DNA of 64,000 bases, taken from the NCBI GenBank assembly GCA_026225945.1, contig JAMJFZ010000879.1, positions 2,048,001-2,112,000 on the forward strand. The letters are read 5' to 3'. Both the position numbers and the translations under genes were made by a program. Origin of the DNA: Cricetomys ansorgei (Eukaryota; Chordata; Mammalia; Rodentia; Nesomyidae). The notes under the pieces were generated by a model. It saw only the letters and a program-made list of their open reading frames with translations. It made no database searches and was not told where the DNA came from. How positions within the stretch are numbered: the first letter of the stretch is position 1; every line of letters starts with the position of its first letter. Shown here in pieces: positions 42,782-54,687 of the stretch.

Positions 42782-45074
42782 TCGGGGGAAATAGTCTCTC
42801 TGCAAAGACTACTGCCTCAGGCAGCTCTGCTCTCCTGTGTGTCTCTCGGTAGTGACACATTACACATCGTGGTGGGATGATGCTGTTGAAAGACACAGTA
42901 TGCTCTGCTTACCCAGGTCTCCGTGGCAGCCTGAGGCTCCTGGCTATCTCTGCCCTGCTGTGAAGATGCACAAATTCGCTCTGTGTCCACAGGACTGGGT
43001 TCTGGTCTGGTCTATCTCAGCTATGCCATGTCCAGGTTAGTATAATCTTGACTCACAACTGCTGCCATTGACCAGGCTCTCTCCATAGTCTTCAGAGCCA
43101 CCTTTCTCTATGCCTACATCAGGTGGGCTTCCACTCCTCAGCTGGAGAGGCTCAGTTTAGCTTCTCACTTTGATCCTTGGAGGCAGCTCGGAAAACCCAT
43201 TCCATAAAATCTACCTCTTCTTGAGGCAGGATAGAAAGACAAGGAAAATTAAGGGGATCTGTGAAGGAAACAGACTCCCTCACTCAAAAGTCTGGTTCAA
43301 GTGTCTGATGGGAATCTGTTTGCGAGTCAAGAAATCCTTGACTATAAACATGACTACTAACTTTTACAGAAAAACATCCTGCCCTTCTGTATAACCCTAG
43401 TCAGCTGTGATCCCATACTGTGCATCCTAGAAACCACCCGTGATCTCAAGATCTTGGCAATCCTTTGAAGATGCAACCCCAGAGCCGACCAAAAGTGTAT
43501 CCTTGGCCCTTGGAGAGGTGCTCAAGTGCAGCCCTCTGAAGGCACCCTTGGGTGTGTCTCCCTCTTTCCTAGGCTCCTCTCTTATTATCACTATGCTTAA
43601 ATCTACACTAAAATAACTTGCTAATAAACCCCAACTCTGCCTCTTACTGGCCTAACCTGAAATTCTTTCTTATTGAAGTCATGAATTCCAGCTCTCTGAA
43701 AATAAGTCTTCAGAAGTCTGCAGACCAGGAGCCCAGAGTTCCATCTCTGTCCCACACCCCACTTGCCAGGAGCATTCTCATAATCCTGGGTAACGACTGC
43801 TACGGCCAAGCCTGCAGTTAGTGAAACGCGATGCTCAGTTGTGATTGCTTTATCCTAAACAGGTCTCTGGCACAGAAGCTGCCAGCACCTGCCACCCCAT
43901 GTTCTCTCTCTTCACCAACCTATCTCCTTTGGAGCTACTAGAGCGAAATGATCCCACTGAGCCCTGCTGCCTATTAGGTATGATCCTGTGTCTCTTGTGT
44001 TCCAGTTTCCTCAAAAGCAAAATGAGAATGAGGCGAGGATTTGCCGCATGGGGCCATAGAGTATGGAAAGAGTTGGCACATTGTGGGATTGTCATGCAGC
44101 TGAGTGGCTCCAGGGTGCTTTTAAGACCCAGAGGAGCTGCCCAGAATCTAGCCCCCACCCCTCTCCACAGTAGCCGACAGACCACAAGCCCCAACAGGAC
44201 ACTGTCCCCTCCAGGGGTGGGTAATGTGACAGAGTTGTTTATCTGGAGTTGCAACTAAACCCTTCCTTATAAGGTCTATCCCTCTGGTCCCCAGAAAATA
44301 CCTAAGCACCTCAATATGCAAGTGGGACTGCCTGTCCTAACCAATGAGCTTCCACTGACACTCCTGGAATATGGAGACCATTTATCTTGCTGTACATATG
44401 TAAGCCCTTCTCCCAATTAACACGTTAAGCCCTCTGCCCTTGGCTCCCGAGAATCCTGTTCTTGTAGGCTCACAGATCTCCTATCCAAGACTGGATAGGT
44501 GCTCCCTAGACCTGTGTCTACCACTCAACTTTCCACTCCAGGAGCCCACGCTGGCAAGCAGAGCTACCTCAAAGGATTGGGAACTGAGGCAAGATTTTTA
44601 ATTTACAACGGTACTCATATGTTCTTGTATACATAGAAGCAACCACAGAGACGGTATTCGGTACATTCACTCTTCTGCATTGCCTTCTCACACATCTCTT
44701 GGGATTTCCTCTCTAGCAATCTTTCATAGCAGGTTGTCCCATCTCCTCTACATTAACAGCAGTGCACATTAGACTGATTCCTCTCCTCACCCCTGGCTGT
44801 GGGCAGGCAGAGGCAGCTTCTAAAGGAACTCAGAATATTCTCTCAAGACAGATTCCCAGCATTGTGAGTCCGCCCCAGGAACGTATGATGCTATAAAGGA
44901 GAACAAGGGTCTTCTTGACCTGTTCTTGCTATTTCCTCCCCTAAGATATTATACTCTCTGACCCGCCAGAGTCACCGGGACGTTGAATACTTAGGGCAAA
45001 ATAGGACAGAAATCTTGGAAAGACAAAAGGAAAAAAGAACGTTAAAAACTTAATTTTTAGTGTTATTTATTTAG
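42782..45074. other. Unassigned, repeat-poor DNA
   Basis: Less A/T-rich than much of the window, with no repeat confidently recognised. 'ttgctaataaaccccaactc' near 43619 looks like the polyadenylation region of an LTR, but ends and body could not be followed. Mirror frames at 43845-44258 (plus, 137 codons) and 43850-44254 (minus, 134 codons) cover the same DNA and neither has a known domain. Confidence 0.45.
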
Positions 45075-45145
45075 TGCTTATTATTTAGAATCTGCCGTTG
45101 CTGAGCACGCGCACCATCACTGAGTTACACTATACCACCAGGCCT
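45075..45145 (-). mobile_element. ID-head SINE fragment, minus
   Basis: On the minus strand: 'tggtatagtgtaactcagtg' with 'gatggtgcgcgtgctcagc' resembles the ID tRNA-like head. Diverged, short, with an inverted T-rich side at 45050-45075. Confidence 0.55.
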
Positions 45146-46077
45146 AGAAATTTTAAATGTTACTACTTCCCATCTGTATTCTGTTCGGCTTTCTATATTT
45201 TCTATGAGGAGCTCTCCCCAAATAATCAAAATTATGCTCAAATCTCTCAGTTCTACCCAGCTTAGCATTTGCATGACATGTCCTCTGGTTTTAAATTTAA
45301 TTAAACTAACTTCATCTGTTGCCAATAATCCATGCCAAAATATGCATATATTAAAAACTATCTCTTGCTTTTTGCCCCCAAGAGACTTTCTCTGCATAAT
45401 TAAATAAGTTTCATTCAAAAGAACCCTATTATGGACAAATTATCAAAGAATAGCAAAGGTTTCAGCAGATACTACAGAATGTGGTTATTTAACTTTTTGC
45501 TGACAGCAGAAAAATAATTACTAGTGAGACTAAATAGAAGGAAAATAGTGCTCTGTCCCCAAATCCTGATGTGACTCGAAAGTCAAGGGTAAATCAGTGA
45601 GCCGAGATGGGTGTCACACATCAGCCACCCCTGCTAATTTACAATAATATGTACTGTAACAACAACAATCGGAATGGAGTCAGGCTTGGTCAGAGAACAG
45701 AAGGTTGAACACAATAAGTGCTCCATGCTAATTACCACAGGATGTGCATTAAAGCCATCTGCCTCTTTGGGGAGGGAACAAGACTATTGTTGACCTACTT
45801 AGGTACAGTGTATCCATTCATGAACACTCAGGGTACATCAAGCTACATCACAGCATCCTGTGCTCACCCCATCCAACTTCCATAGGTACCACTGACTGAG
45901 TCACACATCCCATCAGAGTTGCTTGGCATAGTGCTGATAGTCACAATGGAGAGAACCTCAACGGATGTATTCAAGCCTAGCTACTGAAACAAGAAGTGAC
46001 ACAAGGGGTATAATCCAGGAAATTTAAATGTGATCAAAAGCTTTGAAAATAAGGATTTATGTATTTTGGGTGTTGGG
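45146..46077. other. Unassigned non-coding DNA
   Basis: No repeat recognised. A 97-codon minus-strand frame at 45125-45418 has no recognisable domain. Confidence 0.5.
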
Positions 46078-46261
46078 TTTTTTTGTTTTTTGTTTTTTGT
46101 TTTTTTTTTGTAATGAGAGTTGTTTTTGAGATAGGGTCTCACTTGGAAGCCCAGGCTATCCTGCAAGTTACTATGTAGCCCAGACTAGCTTCAAATTCTG
46201 TAAGCCTTCTCCCTCAGCCTCTCTTGTGCTAGGATTACAGGTGTGTGTCACACACCAGCTT
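46078..46261 (-). mobile_element. B1 SINE, minus
   Basis: An inverted B1 with a T-rich lead (46078-46111, TTTTTG units), 'gagatagggtctcacttgga', 'agcccaggctatcctgcaag', 'tatgtagcccagactagc', 'ctctcccctcagcct-like' block at 46210, 'gtgctaggattacaggtgtg' and 'tgtcacacaccagctt'. Confidence 0.9.
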
Positions 46262-46359
46262 GAGAAATAAGAGATGTTGCTCGGTGTTTGAAAAGGGAGA
46301 TTCAAAAACATTTTATCAGTCAAACTTTCAAGTAAACTTGAGCACATGTTTGCAACCAC

Positions 46360-46560
46360 AAAACCTGGCCTTGAGTTCTAGAGTCCCCGTTTATCCACTC
46401 TTAGGGTTCCAGCAACTTTCACAAGTTCATTCAGCCTTAGCTTTCTCATCTGTCATAGACATACTCAATGGGGAATTAAAGAATGCAGTATTCACAGTAT
46501 TCGAGGGAGCCTCCATTATCCAAGTTAGGAAGTTCCTTTCAGCACCCTGTGAAGTACATA
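46360..46560 (+). mobile_element. MIR SINE
   Basis: 'accacaaaacctggccttga', 'gttctagagtccccg', 'tccagcaactttcacaagtt', 'cattcagccttagctttctc', 'atctgtcatagacatactca' and 'atggggaattaaagaatg' follow the MIR core order (acttgctagctgtg...agttac...cctcagtttcctcatctgtaaaatgggg). Confidence 0.65.
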
Positions 46561-46794
46561 CTTATCCTAGGGGCTCCAGGATCATGAGGCTAACACAGTT
46601 TGCTAACAGACAATGAAGATAGTCATATTGACTACACCCTACACAGAGGTGTTAGCTGGGAAAGGTCCTTAATCAATTTAACTAGAATAAGAAACCACTC
46701 CATAGCTACTAGAGCTGTAAAAGGTTTACTTTCTCTAATGAATATAATCAACACATAAATAACTATGACAGTAACTAAAGCTCAAAGCAACTAG

Positions 46795-47335
46795 GGTTTT
46801 CATACGCTGCTGGAGTGAGACACAGCGGCATGGCTTTTAGAAAGCAGCTTCCCAGGGATTACTCTATAGAACCAAAATTCTGCTTGTGTTATCTAAGATT
46901 AACTAAACCACATGTCATTAAGGAATCTCAGTATATATCAAGGCAGTTTCATTTATACTTGTTCAAATGGAGGTGTGCTAAAACCAATTGGGAAAACAAA
47001 AATACCATGGCAGCTCCACACATTAATGACCTAGCCATGAGAAACCAGCTCTCTACACATGCAATGATGTGCACGAAACTTGAAAGCACTGTGGTAAGAA
47101 GAGGAAGCCAAAGACATGCTATCATTATCTGATTCCGTTTGACGTCAGTCAGAAAAGCGTAACTAAGGAGATGCCACAGATTCAGGGACTAAAGAAGAAA
47201 TTAGCTACAGTGACATACACCTTTCAGGAGTGAGGAGAAGTTTTATGCCTCATTTGTGGTTGTTTTATGTATCTATTCCTCAAATGTATAAACCTATACT
47301 TTTAATATAGTATAATTTTACTTGCTAACTTATTA
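46795..47335 (+). mobile_element. Old L1 (L1M-type) ORF2 end and 3' UTR
   Basis: 'ttttcatacgctgctggagt' starts the late ORF2 passage, then 'cacattaatgacctagccat', 'tgcacgaaacttgaaagcac', 'ctgattccgtttgacg' and a 3' UTR end (ctcaaatgtataaacctata) parallel old mammalian L1M 3' ends. A TGACGTCA word at about 47140 is part of this repeat. Confidence 0.72.
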
Positions 47336-47364
47336 GATATATATGAATACATACTTTAAGACCC

Positions 47365-47460
47365 TCTCCAGATATGGGGGCACATGCTTATGATTTCAGC
47401 ACTCAGACAATGGAGGCAGGAGAATAGTCAATGTGATGCTACATAGCAAGTCTCTGACAG
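47365..47460 (+). mobile_element. B1 SINE fragment
   Basis: 'ccagatatgggggcacatgc', 'ttatgatttcagcactcaga', 'aatggaggcaggagaata' and 'gctacatagcaagtctctg' give a shortened, diverged B1 (possibly a monomeric ancestor type). Confidence 0.7.
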
Positions 47461-49835
47461 ATACGGACTACACAGCACATGTTGTTTCCATGTTTAAGCA
47501 CTAGTGAAGGCAGGAAGTGGAACTGATGACTACTATTTTCAAATGATTCTCGCAGAAGTACTCTTGCATAAGACAATACATGGTTTTCCTTACTAGGACC
47601 CATGTGCATGTCCTGGTATATATTTAGATAGCAGAATCCCTTTGAAACTGATGGGAGGTCTGTGGGCCAAATATATTCATACAAAATGAAAGGACGTAGC
47701 ACAGGAAAGGCAAGCTGTGAAAAGAAATATCTTCTAGCTTGCTGTCACCTCATCAGTCAATGTAGGCTTATTTTAACATTTGTGCTGGGCAAAGTGAACA
47801 GAGAATCACCATATATAGTAATCTTTCCATTTTCTTGCCCCTGTATCTACGAATACCTCCTCTTCGTTTCAGTCATGCACTGAGGTAGGAAAAAAAAAAT
47901 GTGGAAAGCGAGTTTTCGCTTAAATCATGTTATACTATACTTAATATTGCAAAAAACAAAAATTTTTAAAAGCAAATGAAATTTTAAAAAAAAAAACTAG
48001 ACTCTAAATTGATAGTAAGCAATCAAGCTATTTACACTTTCAATTAAAGATATCACTTGGATAGATTACTTTCTTGATTAAGGGTTTGTTTTATTTTTGT
48101 TTCATTGGTTGGTTTGGTTTTGCTCTTTTAAAGATAGAGTTTTGTTCTGACGCTAGCTATTATTTTAGCTCCAAAACTTAGCATTTTTAGCAAAAACTAC
48201 TTAGCATTTCCCACACCACCTTCTCATACTCATACTTCTCCTTGACCTGCCTTCATGGACATAGATGTTTATGAAATGGAGGCAGCTTTGCTTTTACTTC
48301 CCCCTTAGATCTTCACCCCCCTCCCGCAGTCTTTGTGGACTTAACTATTTATTAGTCAGATAGTGTCTCGGGCATATCCCGTCTCCTGGACTCTTCTATA
48401 GATAAGAACAGCCTCATTATAGTAGTTATGATTCTCTCTCAGAACTTACCACCTGCCAGTCTTAGGTTTCTGATCTCCATTGGAATTCTCCCTCAACAGC
48501 AGAGCTTACAGCCTGGACCCTCCATCACTTACATCTCCACGGCAGACTTTTGTTCGAGTCAGAATAGTGTTTTGTAACGACTGGTAAGTGCTGCGTAGGT
48601 TGCTAAACCCTTGGCACAGGTGTATAGAACTGCTGAACAAGATCCCCAAATGCTAATGGGAGAGTCCACTTAAAGGCAAAATGCTGTGTGAGAAATTGGA
48701 GGAGAATATCTTTTCTTTCTAATGATTCCATGCTCAATTAGCAAAAAGCCAGAGATATCCCGGAGTCAGACTGTGCTGGGGATTCTTTCGCACTCATTTT
48801 TTCTTTATAATACGCCTAGCTGCATTATCTCTGCCAAAATCCCAAGAGACCCATCATCCCATGGAGTCAGAGGAACTTACTTTGATGGCAGTAGTTAGCA
48901 TGGCCATTCTGGGCCTACAAAGCTAGGCACCAAATAGTTCTGTGGTGACACAGAGGTGTCTTTACAGGTTCGTTTCTCATACTGTGGCAAAGTCAGTGTC
49001 CTCTGGACTGTTTCACATAATGGAGAGATGGAGAATCAAATCAATCCCATGAGTTCGTTCTAGCGTTCTATTTCTCCTACACTTCTGCAAACATTTCAGC
49101 GTCCCACACAAATTCTGGTATTTTATTTTACAAAAGACATCCTGTGTTCTGATTCTACAATGAACTAAATAAAAACTTAGAAAAATTATGAAAGCCACTC
49201 TCAGCTACTCCAATAAAAGACCCCAAATTTCTGCTGAGTGCATTAGTGTTAATGAATGCATCTGACATCATTCCTAAAGTCTAGCCCTGTATGTTCTCCA
49301 GGTCTATGTCATTATAAGTAAAAATTCACATTTTTTAATTATACATGCTCACTGTGCCTGACTCATACACTGTACCTGGCCCTCTAGAGTCTTTGGGGAC
49401 TTAAGTCTGATTTTAGTTCTAGATGTAGTAATAGCTGCTAACAGTAGGTCGTGAGGAAGGTTAGCAATGACCTGTAAAGCAGCTACTTTGGGCGGGGCCT
49501 TAACAGATCCTTCAGGAAAGAGGAAACTGGCCTCAGATTGGGAGACACAGGCTGCTAGTGCTGACAAATGGATCTTGTAGAATATACGAGTTCAAGGTCT
49601 GGGCTGCAACAGAATCAGCCTACAGATTCCTTTCCCAAAATTTTCCCAATTTTACATAAAAGAGTTCAGTGTTATAATACAGCCACTTCTATAATTAGAT
49701 TTTGGGCTTTATTTTCAGAAAACTCAACGATGCAGATTTAAGTCATCCCATACAAACAAAAAGCACACTGTGTGTACGCAAACATATTTACCACAATTTC
49801 TCAAGATTCTTTTCAAAGGAGTTGTTCCAGTTTTC
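47461..49835. other. Unassigned, repeat-poor DNA
   Basis: 2.4 kb without a confident repeat or exon. A T-rich stretch at 48078-48145 faintly resembles an inverted B1 tail. The minus-strand frame at 49349-49567 (72 codons) reads smoothly but has no recognised family. Confidence 0.5.
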
Positions 49836-49930
49836 TTTGCTTTTCTGTTGCTATGATAAAACACTTACTGACTCCAGCTTAGAGAGCAAGGGGTTTATTT
49901 GGCTTACTCTACTAAAACTTGTGAGAGCTC
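49836..49930 (-). mobile_element. MaLR LTR 3' end, minus, partial
   Basis: 'ctttgcttttctgttgctat', 'gataaaacacttactgac' and 'aaggggtttatttggcttac' match the inverted 3' end of MaLR LTRs. Beyond 49930 similarity is lost, so the rest may be a different or deleted LTR. Confidence 0.6.
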
Positions 49931-50489
49931 ACAAGGATAAATTAAGTCCAATATCAGCCACTGTATCTAGAATTGATGGCTTTGGTGTTCTATGGGAGTG
50001 AGTTTCCTTTACCCTGAGGTGTACAGAACTTGAGAAGCTGACAGAATGAGAGCTAGAAGAGCCAAGGGCTGTGCTGATTCTCAGAGCCCAGCAGGCAGGT
50101 GAGCCACAGAACACACACACCTTTTCCTTTCCCCTACTTTCGCAACGTAGTAGATACTGCTTTCAGAGCAACTTCTACAGCTCTCAAACTTCTCAAACCT
50201 TCCCAAACTCTGAACCCTATAACAAGGGAATTCTGGGAGACACAGATCCAGCTTAGCACAACTGATGAAATCTCAAGCCGCCACATTATCCCTCCAATAT
50301 TATTGTCTCTGCTGTCTCATTTCTTTTGTCTCATTTACTTTTGCAATAGTCTACCCTCTCCTTTTGTCAAATAAAAGTTCTGATTCATTCAACTCACTCA
50401 AAGAACTATCTTTCAGGGAATTGTTTACAAACTTTCACATGTCTAATCTCCCCATAATCTTTAACTCAACTAAGTCACCCTATCATATA
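49931..50489. other. Unassigned non-coding DNA
   Basis: Nothing confidently recognised; may include diverged LTR body at its left. A 121-codon frame at 50265-50630 runs into TA-rich simple sequence and is not coding. Confidence 0.4.
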
Positions 50490-50600
50490 TGCATTTGTAT
50501 GTGTGTCTATATACACATGTATGTATATTATACACATCTAAGTATGTATATATCATATAAATATATAAGTATATATATTTACCACATATACGTATGTAAA
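50490..50600. repeat. TATA/TATG-rich simple sequence
   Basis: Alternating TA, TATG and CATA words over ~110 bases. Confidence 0.85.
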
Positions 50601-50806
50601 ATCATGTCCTTGGTTTTTATTTTGAGATAATGTTAATATTTCATAATTCAACTTTTCCCTTGAAAAAACAAAAATATCTAAGACTATACTCTCAAGTACA
50701 CACACAAATAATATGTAGTGATTCTGTGACAATAATGTGGATATCAGGATGCACTGTGCAAATCTGCATCAATTAAGTTCAAGCTGTGTCAAAAGATCCT
50801 ATTTTA

Positions 50807-51028
50807 GGGCTGGTGGTGTAGCTCAGTATATGGAGTGTTGACCTCTCATACCTGAAGCAGCGGTTCGATCCCCAGCACCGCATATGCTGTGCACAGTGGA
50901 ACATACCTATGGTCCTAGCCTTGGGAAGTGGACAAAGCAGGGTCAGAAATGCAAGGTCATCCTAGTGCAGCATAGTAAGTTCAAGGTAAGCCTGGGCTAC
51001 TTAAGCTCTTGCGTGAAAAAAACCAAAA
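50807..51028 (+). mobile_element. B4 (ID-B1 composite) SINE
   Basis: ID-type head 'gggctggtggtgtagctcag', 'tatggagtgttgacctctca' and 'gcggttcgatccccagcacc' (A and B boxes intact-looking). It is followed by a B1-like right half 'gtggaacatacctatggtcc', 'aaggtaagcctgggctac' and an A tail near 51020. The 'ggttcgatcccc' here is SINE, not a tRNA gene. Confidence 0.88.
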
Positions 51029-51694
51029 TCCTATATAAGATTTCCTGTCTTTTTTTCACCTGAATATAATTATATAAAGTAGAGTTACAAGGGCATAACT
51101 ATGAGAAAGGTTTATCATCAGCTTTTTGTGGCATCTCTTTGTTAAAGAGCTTCTAATGTGAAGTTATTATTCATTATCTAGAATTCTACCTTATTAAAGA
51201 TTGACTTTGAAAATGGTTTCAGATTCTTATAACATTCATCTTTGGTAATTTCACTTATATTTGACATTTTATGATTTAAAAAAAACATTCTTTGATGATT
51301 CACTTTGATAGCTCTTCATATAAAACACCCTTTGTATAAATCGTGTGAACTCATACCCCTATGCTACCACCCACACATGAATGCACAAAAATTAATCAAT
51401 ATCATTGACTCCTGAGTCTTCCTCACTCTAGATACTACCACTGGGCCAGTAGGCAAGAATCACAGAAGACAAAACTCTAAACTCTAACAACCCAAGTTTA
51501 CCTTGCTCCACTCCAGTGCTCCTACTTGGTATTTTTTTCTTATCCCCTGCATACCCCACCCATTCTGACTGAGTCTTTCTGCATACTTGTGTGTTTAGCT
51601 AAATGAAGGCCTTAGAATGCCACACTTGCACAATATGAGTTCCCAGTGTTACTGGCATTTGAAGTAGAAACATTTTAGCAATAAAAGTTCAAAA
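51029..51694. other. Unassigned, A/T-rich
   Basis: No repeat or exon recognised. Confidence 0.5.
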
Positions 51695-51911
51695 GTGCAG
51701 TCAGGTCAAAGCTTGTCACACAATCATGAGGACCTACATTCGAATTCCCAGCACTCGTGTGAAAATCTGAGAACATAGCTGTGTGCATCTGGAATCCCAT
51801 CTCTGGGGAGATATGGACAGGCTGATCCCTGATGGTCACTGTCCAGCTAGCATATCCAAATTGGTAAATTCCATGTTTAGTGACTCTGTCTCAAAAGAGA
51901 AGATAAATTGA
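51695..51911 (+). mobile_element. RSINE1/B4A-type SINE, left part
   Basis: 'aatcatgaggacctacattc', 'gaattcccagcactcgtgtg', 'gtgtgcatctggaatcccat', 'gctgatccctgatggtcact', 'agtgactctgtctcaaaag' is the first two-thirds of an RSINE1/B4A. It breaks off within its 3' region at about 51911, where a B1 begins, and its tail resumes at 52349. Confidence 0.82.
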
Positions 51912-52053
51912 GAACATTGGCACACTCCTTGAATCCCAATACTCTGAAAGCAGAAGGTAGTTCTCTGAGTTTGAGGCCCAACTGGTCTACATAGCAAATT
52001 TCAGATCAGTTAGGGCTACATAGTAAGACCTTGGTGAAGAAAAGGAAAGGATA
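51912..52053 (+). mobile_element. B1 SINE inserted in RSINE1/B4A
   Basis: 'acattggcacactccttgaa', 'tcccaatactctgaaagcag', 'gaggcccaactggtctacat', 'agggctacatagtaagacc' is a B1. Its A tail has expanded into the adjacent (GGGGA)n. Confidence 0.85.
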
Positions 52054-52123
52054 GGGGAGGGGAGGGGAGGGGAGGGGAGGGGAGGGGAGGGGAGGGGAGG
52101 GGAGGGGAGGGGAGGGGAGGGGG
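52054..52123. repeat. (GGGGA)14 array
   Basis: A near-perfect 5-bp tandem array of about 14 units on the plus strand. Each unit holds a run of four G, so the strand could form G-quadruplexes. Minus-strand proline/serine frames (51987-52199, 52006-52209) are artefacts. Confidence 0.97.
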
Positions 52124-52132
52124 AAAGAGATA

Positions 52133-52338
52133 AAGCTAAGGAAATGTCTAGGTGGGTAAAAGTATTTACCACCAAGCCCGACAATCTGAGTTTGATCATG
52201 CAGACTCACATGTCGGAAAGAGAATCATTGTCTACAAGTCGTTCTGACTTCCAGTGAACACCATGACATGTATGTTCCACACCACACACACAATAAGTAA
52301 GTAAGTAAATAAATAAATAAATTACATTTTTAAATTAC
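52133..52338 (+). mobile_element. B3-like SINE inside the SINE nest
   Basis: 'taaggaaatgtctaggtggg', 'taaaagtatttaccaccaag', 'cccgacaatctgagtttgat', 'catgcagactcacatgtcgg', 'gtcgttctgacttccagtg' and an (AAGT/AAAT)n tail. B3 layout, plus orientation. Confidence 0.88.
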
Positions 52339-52348
52339 CAAAAAACAG

Positions 52349-52520
52349 AATGAACAAGGAAGACACCCAATCTTGAACTCTGGCCTCCACACATACCTGT
52401 TTGCACAGGTGCACATACACACACACACACACCCATTCAAAACACACCCCACCTCACCCACACACATACACAGTTGTACACATACACATATACATACACA
52501 CACACACACACACACACAAA
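52349..52520 (+). mobile_element. RSINE1/B4A tail with (CA)n
   Basis: 'gaatgaacaaggaagacacc' and 'gaactctggcctccacacat' are the RSINE1/B4A 3' end that is missing from the copy at 51695-51911. CA-rich blocks follow (52418-52432, 52495-52518). Confidence 0.82.
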
Positions 52521-53929
52521 GTCCAAATGTTACTCTCAGTCAGTATGACTGAAACTTTACTTAAAGCTGCTTAAGATAGAGCCTTAAGCATTATCTTCCT
52601 ATGGAGCTGACTCTTCCTACATTGTTCTTCGAAGGTAGACAAGAACATAAAGTCATGACTAGGACTCAATTTCCCCAGACTGAGATATTAATCTAAGAAT
52701 GCTATATTCTTGGGTCTTTCCAGTGGAATTATATCTGCCAATTACAGTTCTAATTTGCATATATCAACAAATTTACTTCCATGACACTTCCTAAAGATAC
52801 ATACTCGCCCTCGGGTACCATCCCTAACATGTGCATATAAGAGCAAGGAACAATCACGAAGTGAGCAGAGAGGTTTCTCTTCCACACTCTTAACAAATGG
52901 GTAAAGTCTGCACCTGAACAAGACCTGGCAGATACACTCTCCTGATGAGTACTGCAAAATCATTCAAAGGACATTGCGAGGCCATGATAAAACTCAAATT
53001 GTAACCCAGTGAGAGATTTCATATCTTTCTGTTTGAAATTTTGTACATTTTTTATTTTTTGAAACTATAACAAACCAACTTCATTTGCACTGTTCATTTT
53101 TCACTCAATATTTTATAGAAGGCTTTGACATTGAAAGTCAGTTTTAGTCTGTTTATTACAGTCAGCATTTAGCATAATTAACGATTATTACCTATAAGGC
53201 CAGAAAAGTATCAAAATACCAGCATAAGACAAAACTAAGGAGATGGGCTCGCTCTTCACTTCAGATCCTGAGTATTTTTTAAATGGCTCTCTCTTGAGAA
53301 GCAGCAGCACCCAGACCAGGCCATATATTACTGTTTTCCTCTTACATAGCCCTCCCCCTTTTTATTCATGTGCTTTAATTTATGTTAAAAACCTTTCCTT
53401 AATAAACTCAAACTCTGCTTCCCAAACCTGGGTATCTTTACAAGCCTGTAAGTCTAAACACTTCTCAACCACGCTCACAGACCAGACAACACACTTCATA
53501 TTCACGTGCTACTACTACTTTGCAAATATACACATGGACATCTTGGACACACCCCCTCTACTTCTTTCTTTATAAGTTTTACCCTTCAGCTTATTTTCTC
53601 TTTCTCCATCACACACAACTCTCTGGTACATCTCAACTTTGGCTGCAAATTGAAATTCATAGGGAGATTTTAGAAAGTACTAGTGCATGGGTTCCAGTCT
53701 TAGAAAGTCAGGTTCAATTTGTCTGAAATGGAGCCTGAACTTGGGTATTTTCTCTAGGCGCAAGGAGTCATTTTAAGGCATAGTAAATATTGATAGAATA
53801 AGGAAAATAATCCTTTCCATGCAAGACTCCTCAGCCCTGATCTCCCTCATAAGGTCTTTCTCTCCTCTCTCCAGTAACTCACCCCTGCAATAAAACGAGA
53901 CTTGACCAGCATCCCGGTTCCCCCAGGAG
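52521..53929. other. Unassigned non-coding DNA
   Basis: No confident repeat. 'ctttccttaataaactcaaa' near 53395 looks like an LTR polyadenylation region but cannot be extended. A 110-codon frame (53243-53575) lacks features. Confidence 0.4.
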
Positions 53930-54687
53930 GCTCATTTAAAGTATACTACTCCCTCAACAACTCCTTCCAAAATTCTCATGGCCGGCATTGGTGATGCTCC
54001 ATTGCACAGTTTTAAGCCCAAACTCCTCTCCCTCTTCATGGTTTCATTGCCAGCACCATGCCCACCTGGAGCCCTGTGGCCCATAATTATTCCCTGTACA
54101 AGCCTTTGATGCAACTCAAGCTGCGCCTTCATCAAGGCTTCTCCTGGCCTCACAGTGCAAAGCCTCAGCTGTTCTCCATGAATCCATCAATCCTGAAGTT
54201 TTCATACCACTAAGACCATTTCCACGTGGGAGACTCTTACACGTTACCAAATTTGGCTGCCGGCTCGAGGTGCAGCCTTGAGCCCCTCTGAACCACAGTG
54301 TCTGTGTACTAGCTCTAAGAAAATACGCTCCAGAAGATTTCACCTGAATAATGCTGACATCTTGCTAATCACAGATGACTCCTCAGCCCTAGTTAGCCAG
54401 CATCAATTGTCCCACTAAAGCAAACTTTTCACCTCCATAGATACCTAATCCAAAATATCATAAAAATACCTTGATAGAGACTTTGCGCTCCTCTGAAACG
54501 TCGTAAGCCAGGCCTCCGTCGTCAGCATCTCTCAGCAAGCTCTCATTTTTCAAACTCCCGTAACATTTCACTCGGAGAACTCAATAGGCTTTACTAGTAC
54601 AAATCTCCAAAATCCTTTTACAATCTTTCCAAACACATGGTCAGGCCCATCACAGCAATATCTCTCCTTCAGTTACCAAGTTCTATC
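53930..54687 (-). mobile_element. MaLR internal region, minus
   Basis: An inverted MaLR internal sequence adjoins the 5' side of the LTR at 54688. Landmarks: 'acatggtcaggcccatcaca' and 'agcaatatctctccttcagt' next to the LTR, and 'accttgatagagactttgcg', 'gccaggcctccgtcgtcagc', 'gatttcacctgaataatgct', 'agccagcatcaattgtccca' further in. Left end approximate; no second LTR seen. No coding capacity. Confidence 0.7.

Noticed and set aside
43845..44258. Overlapping 137- and 134-codon frames on opposite strands
   Set aside because: Mirror frames over the same DNA, neither with a known domain; at most one could be real and nothing favours either.
47138..47148. TGACGTCA CRE motif
   Set aside because: Part of an old L1 3' region; probably chance within the repeat.
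48078..48145. T-rich stretch as an inverted B1 tail
   Set aside because: Only the T-run and a few bases fit; the diagnostic B1 body is missing.
49349..49567. 72-codon minus-strand frame with protein-like composition
   Set aside because: I could not match it to any family, it has no flanking splice or promoter evidence, and one such frame is expected by chance.
50807..50890. tRNA-like A and B boxes (ggttcgatcccc)
   Set aside because: They belong to the ID head of a B4 SINE; the acceptor stem and anticodon arm of a real tRNA gene are absent.
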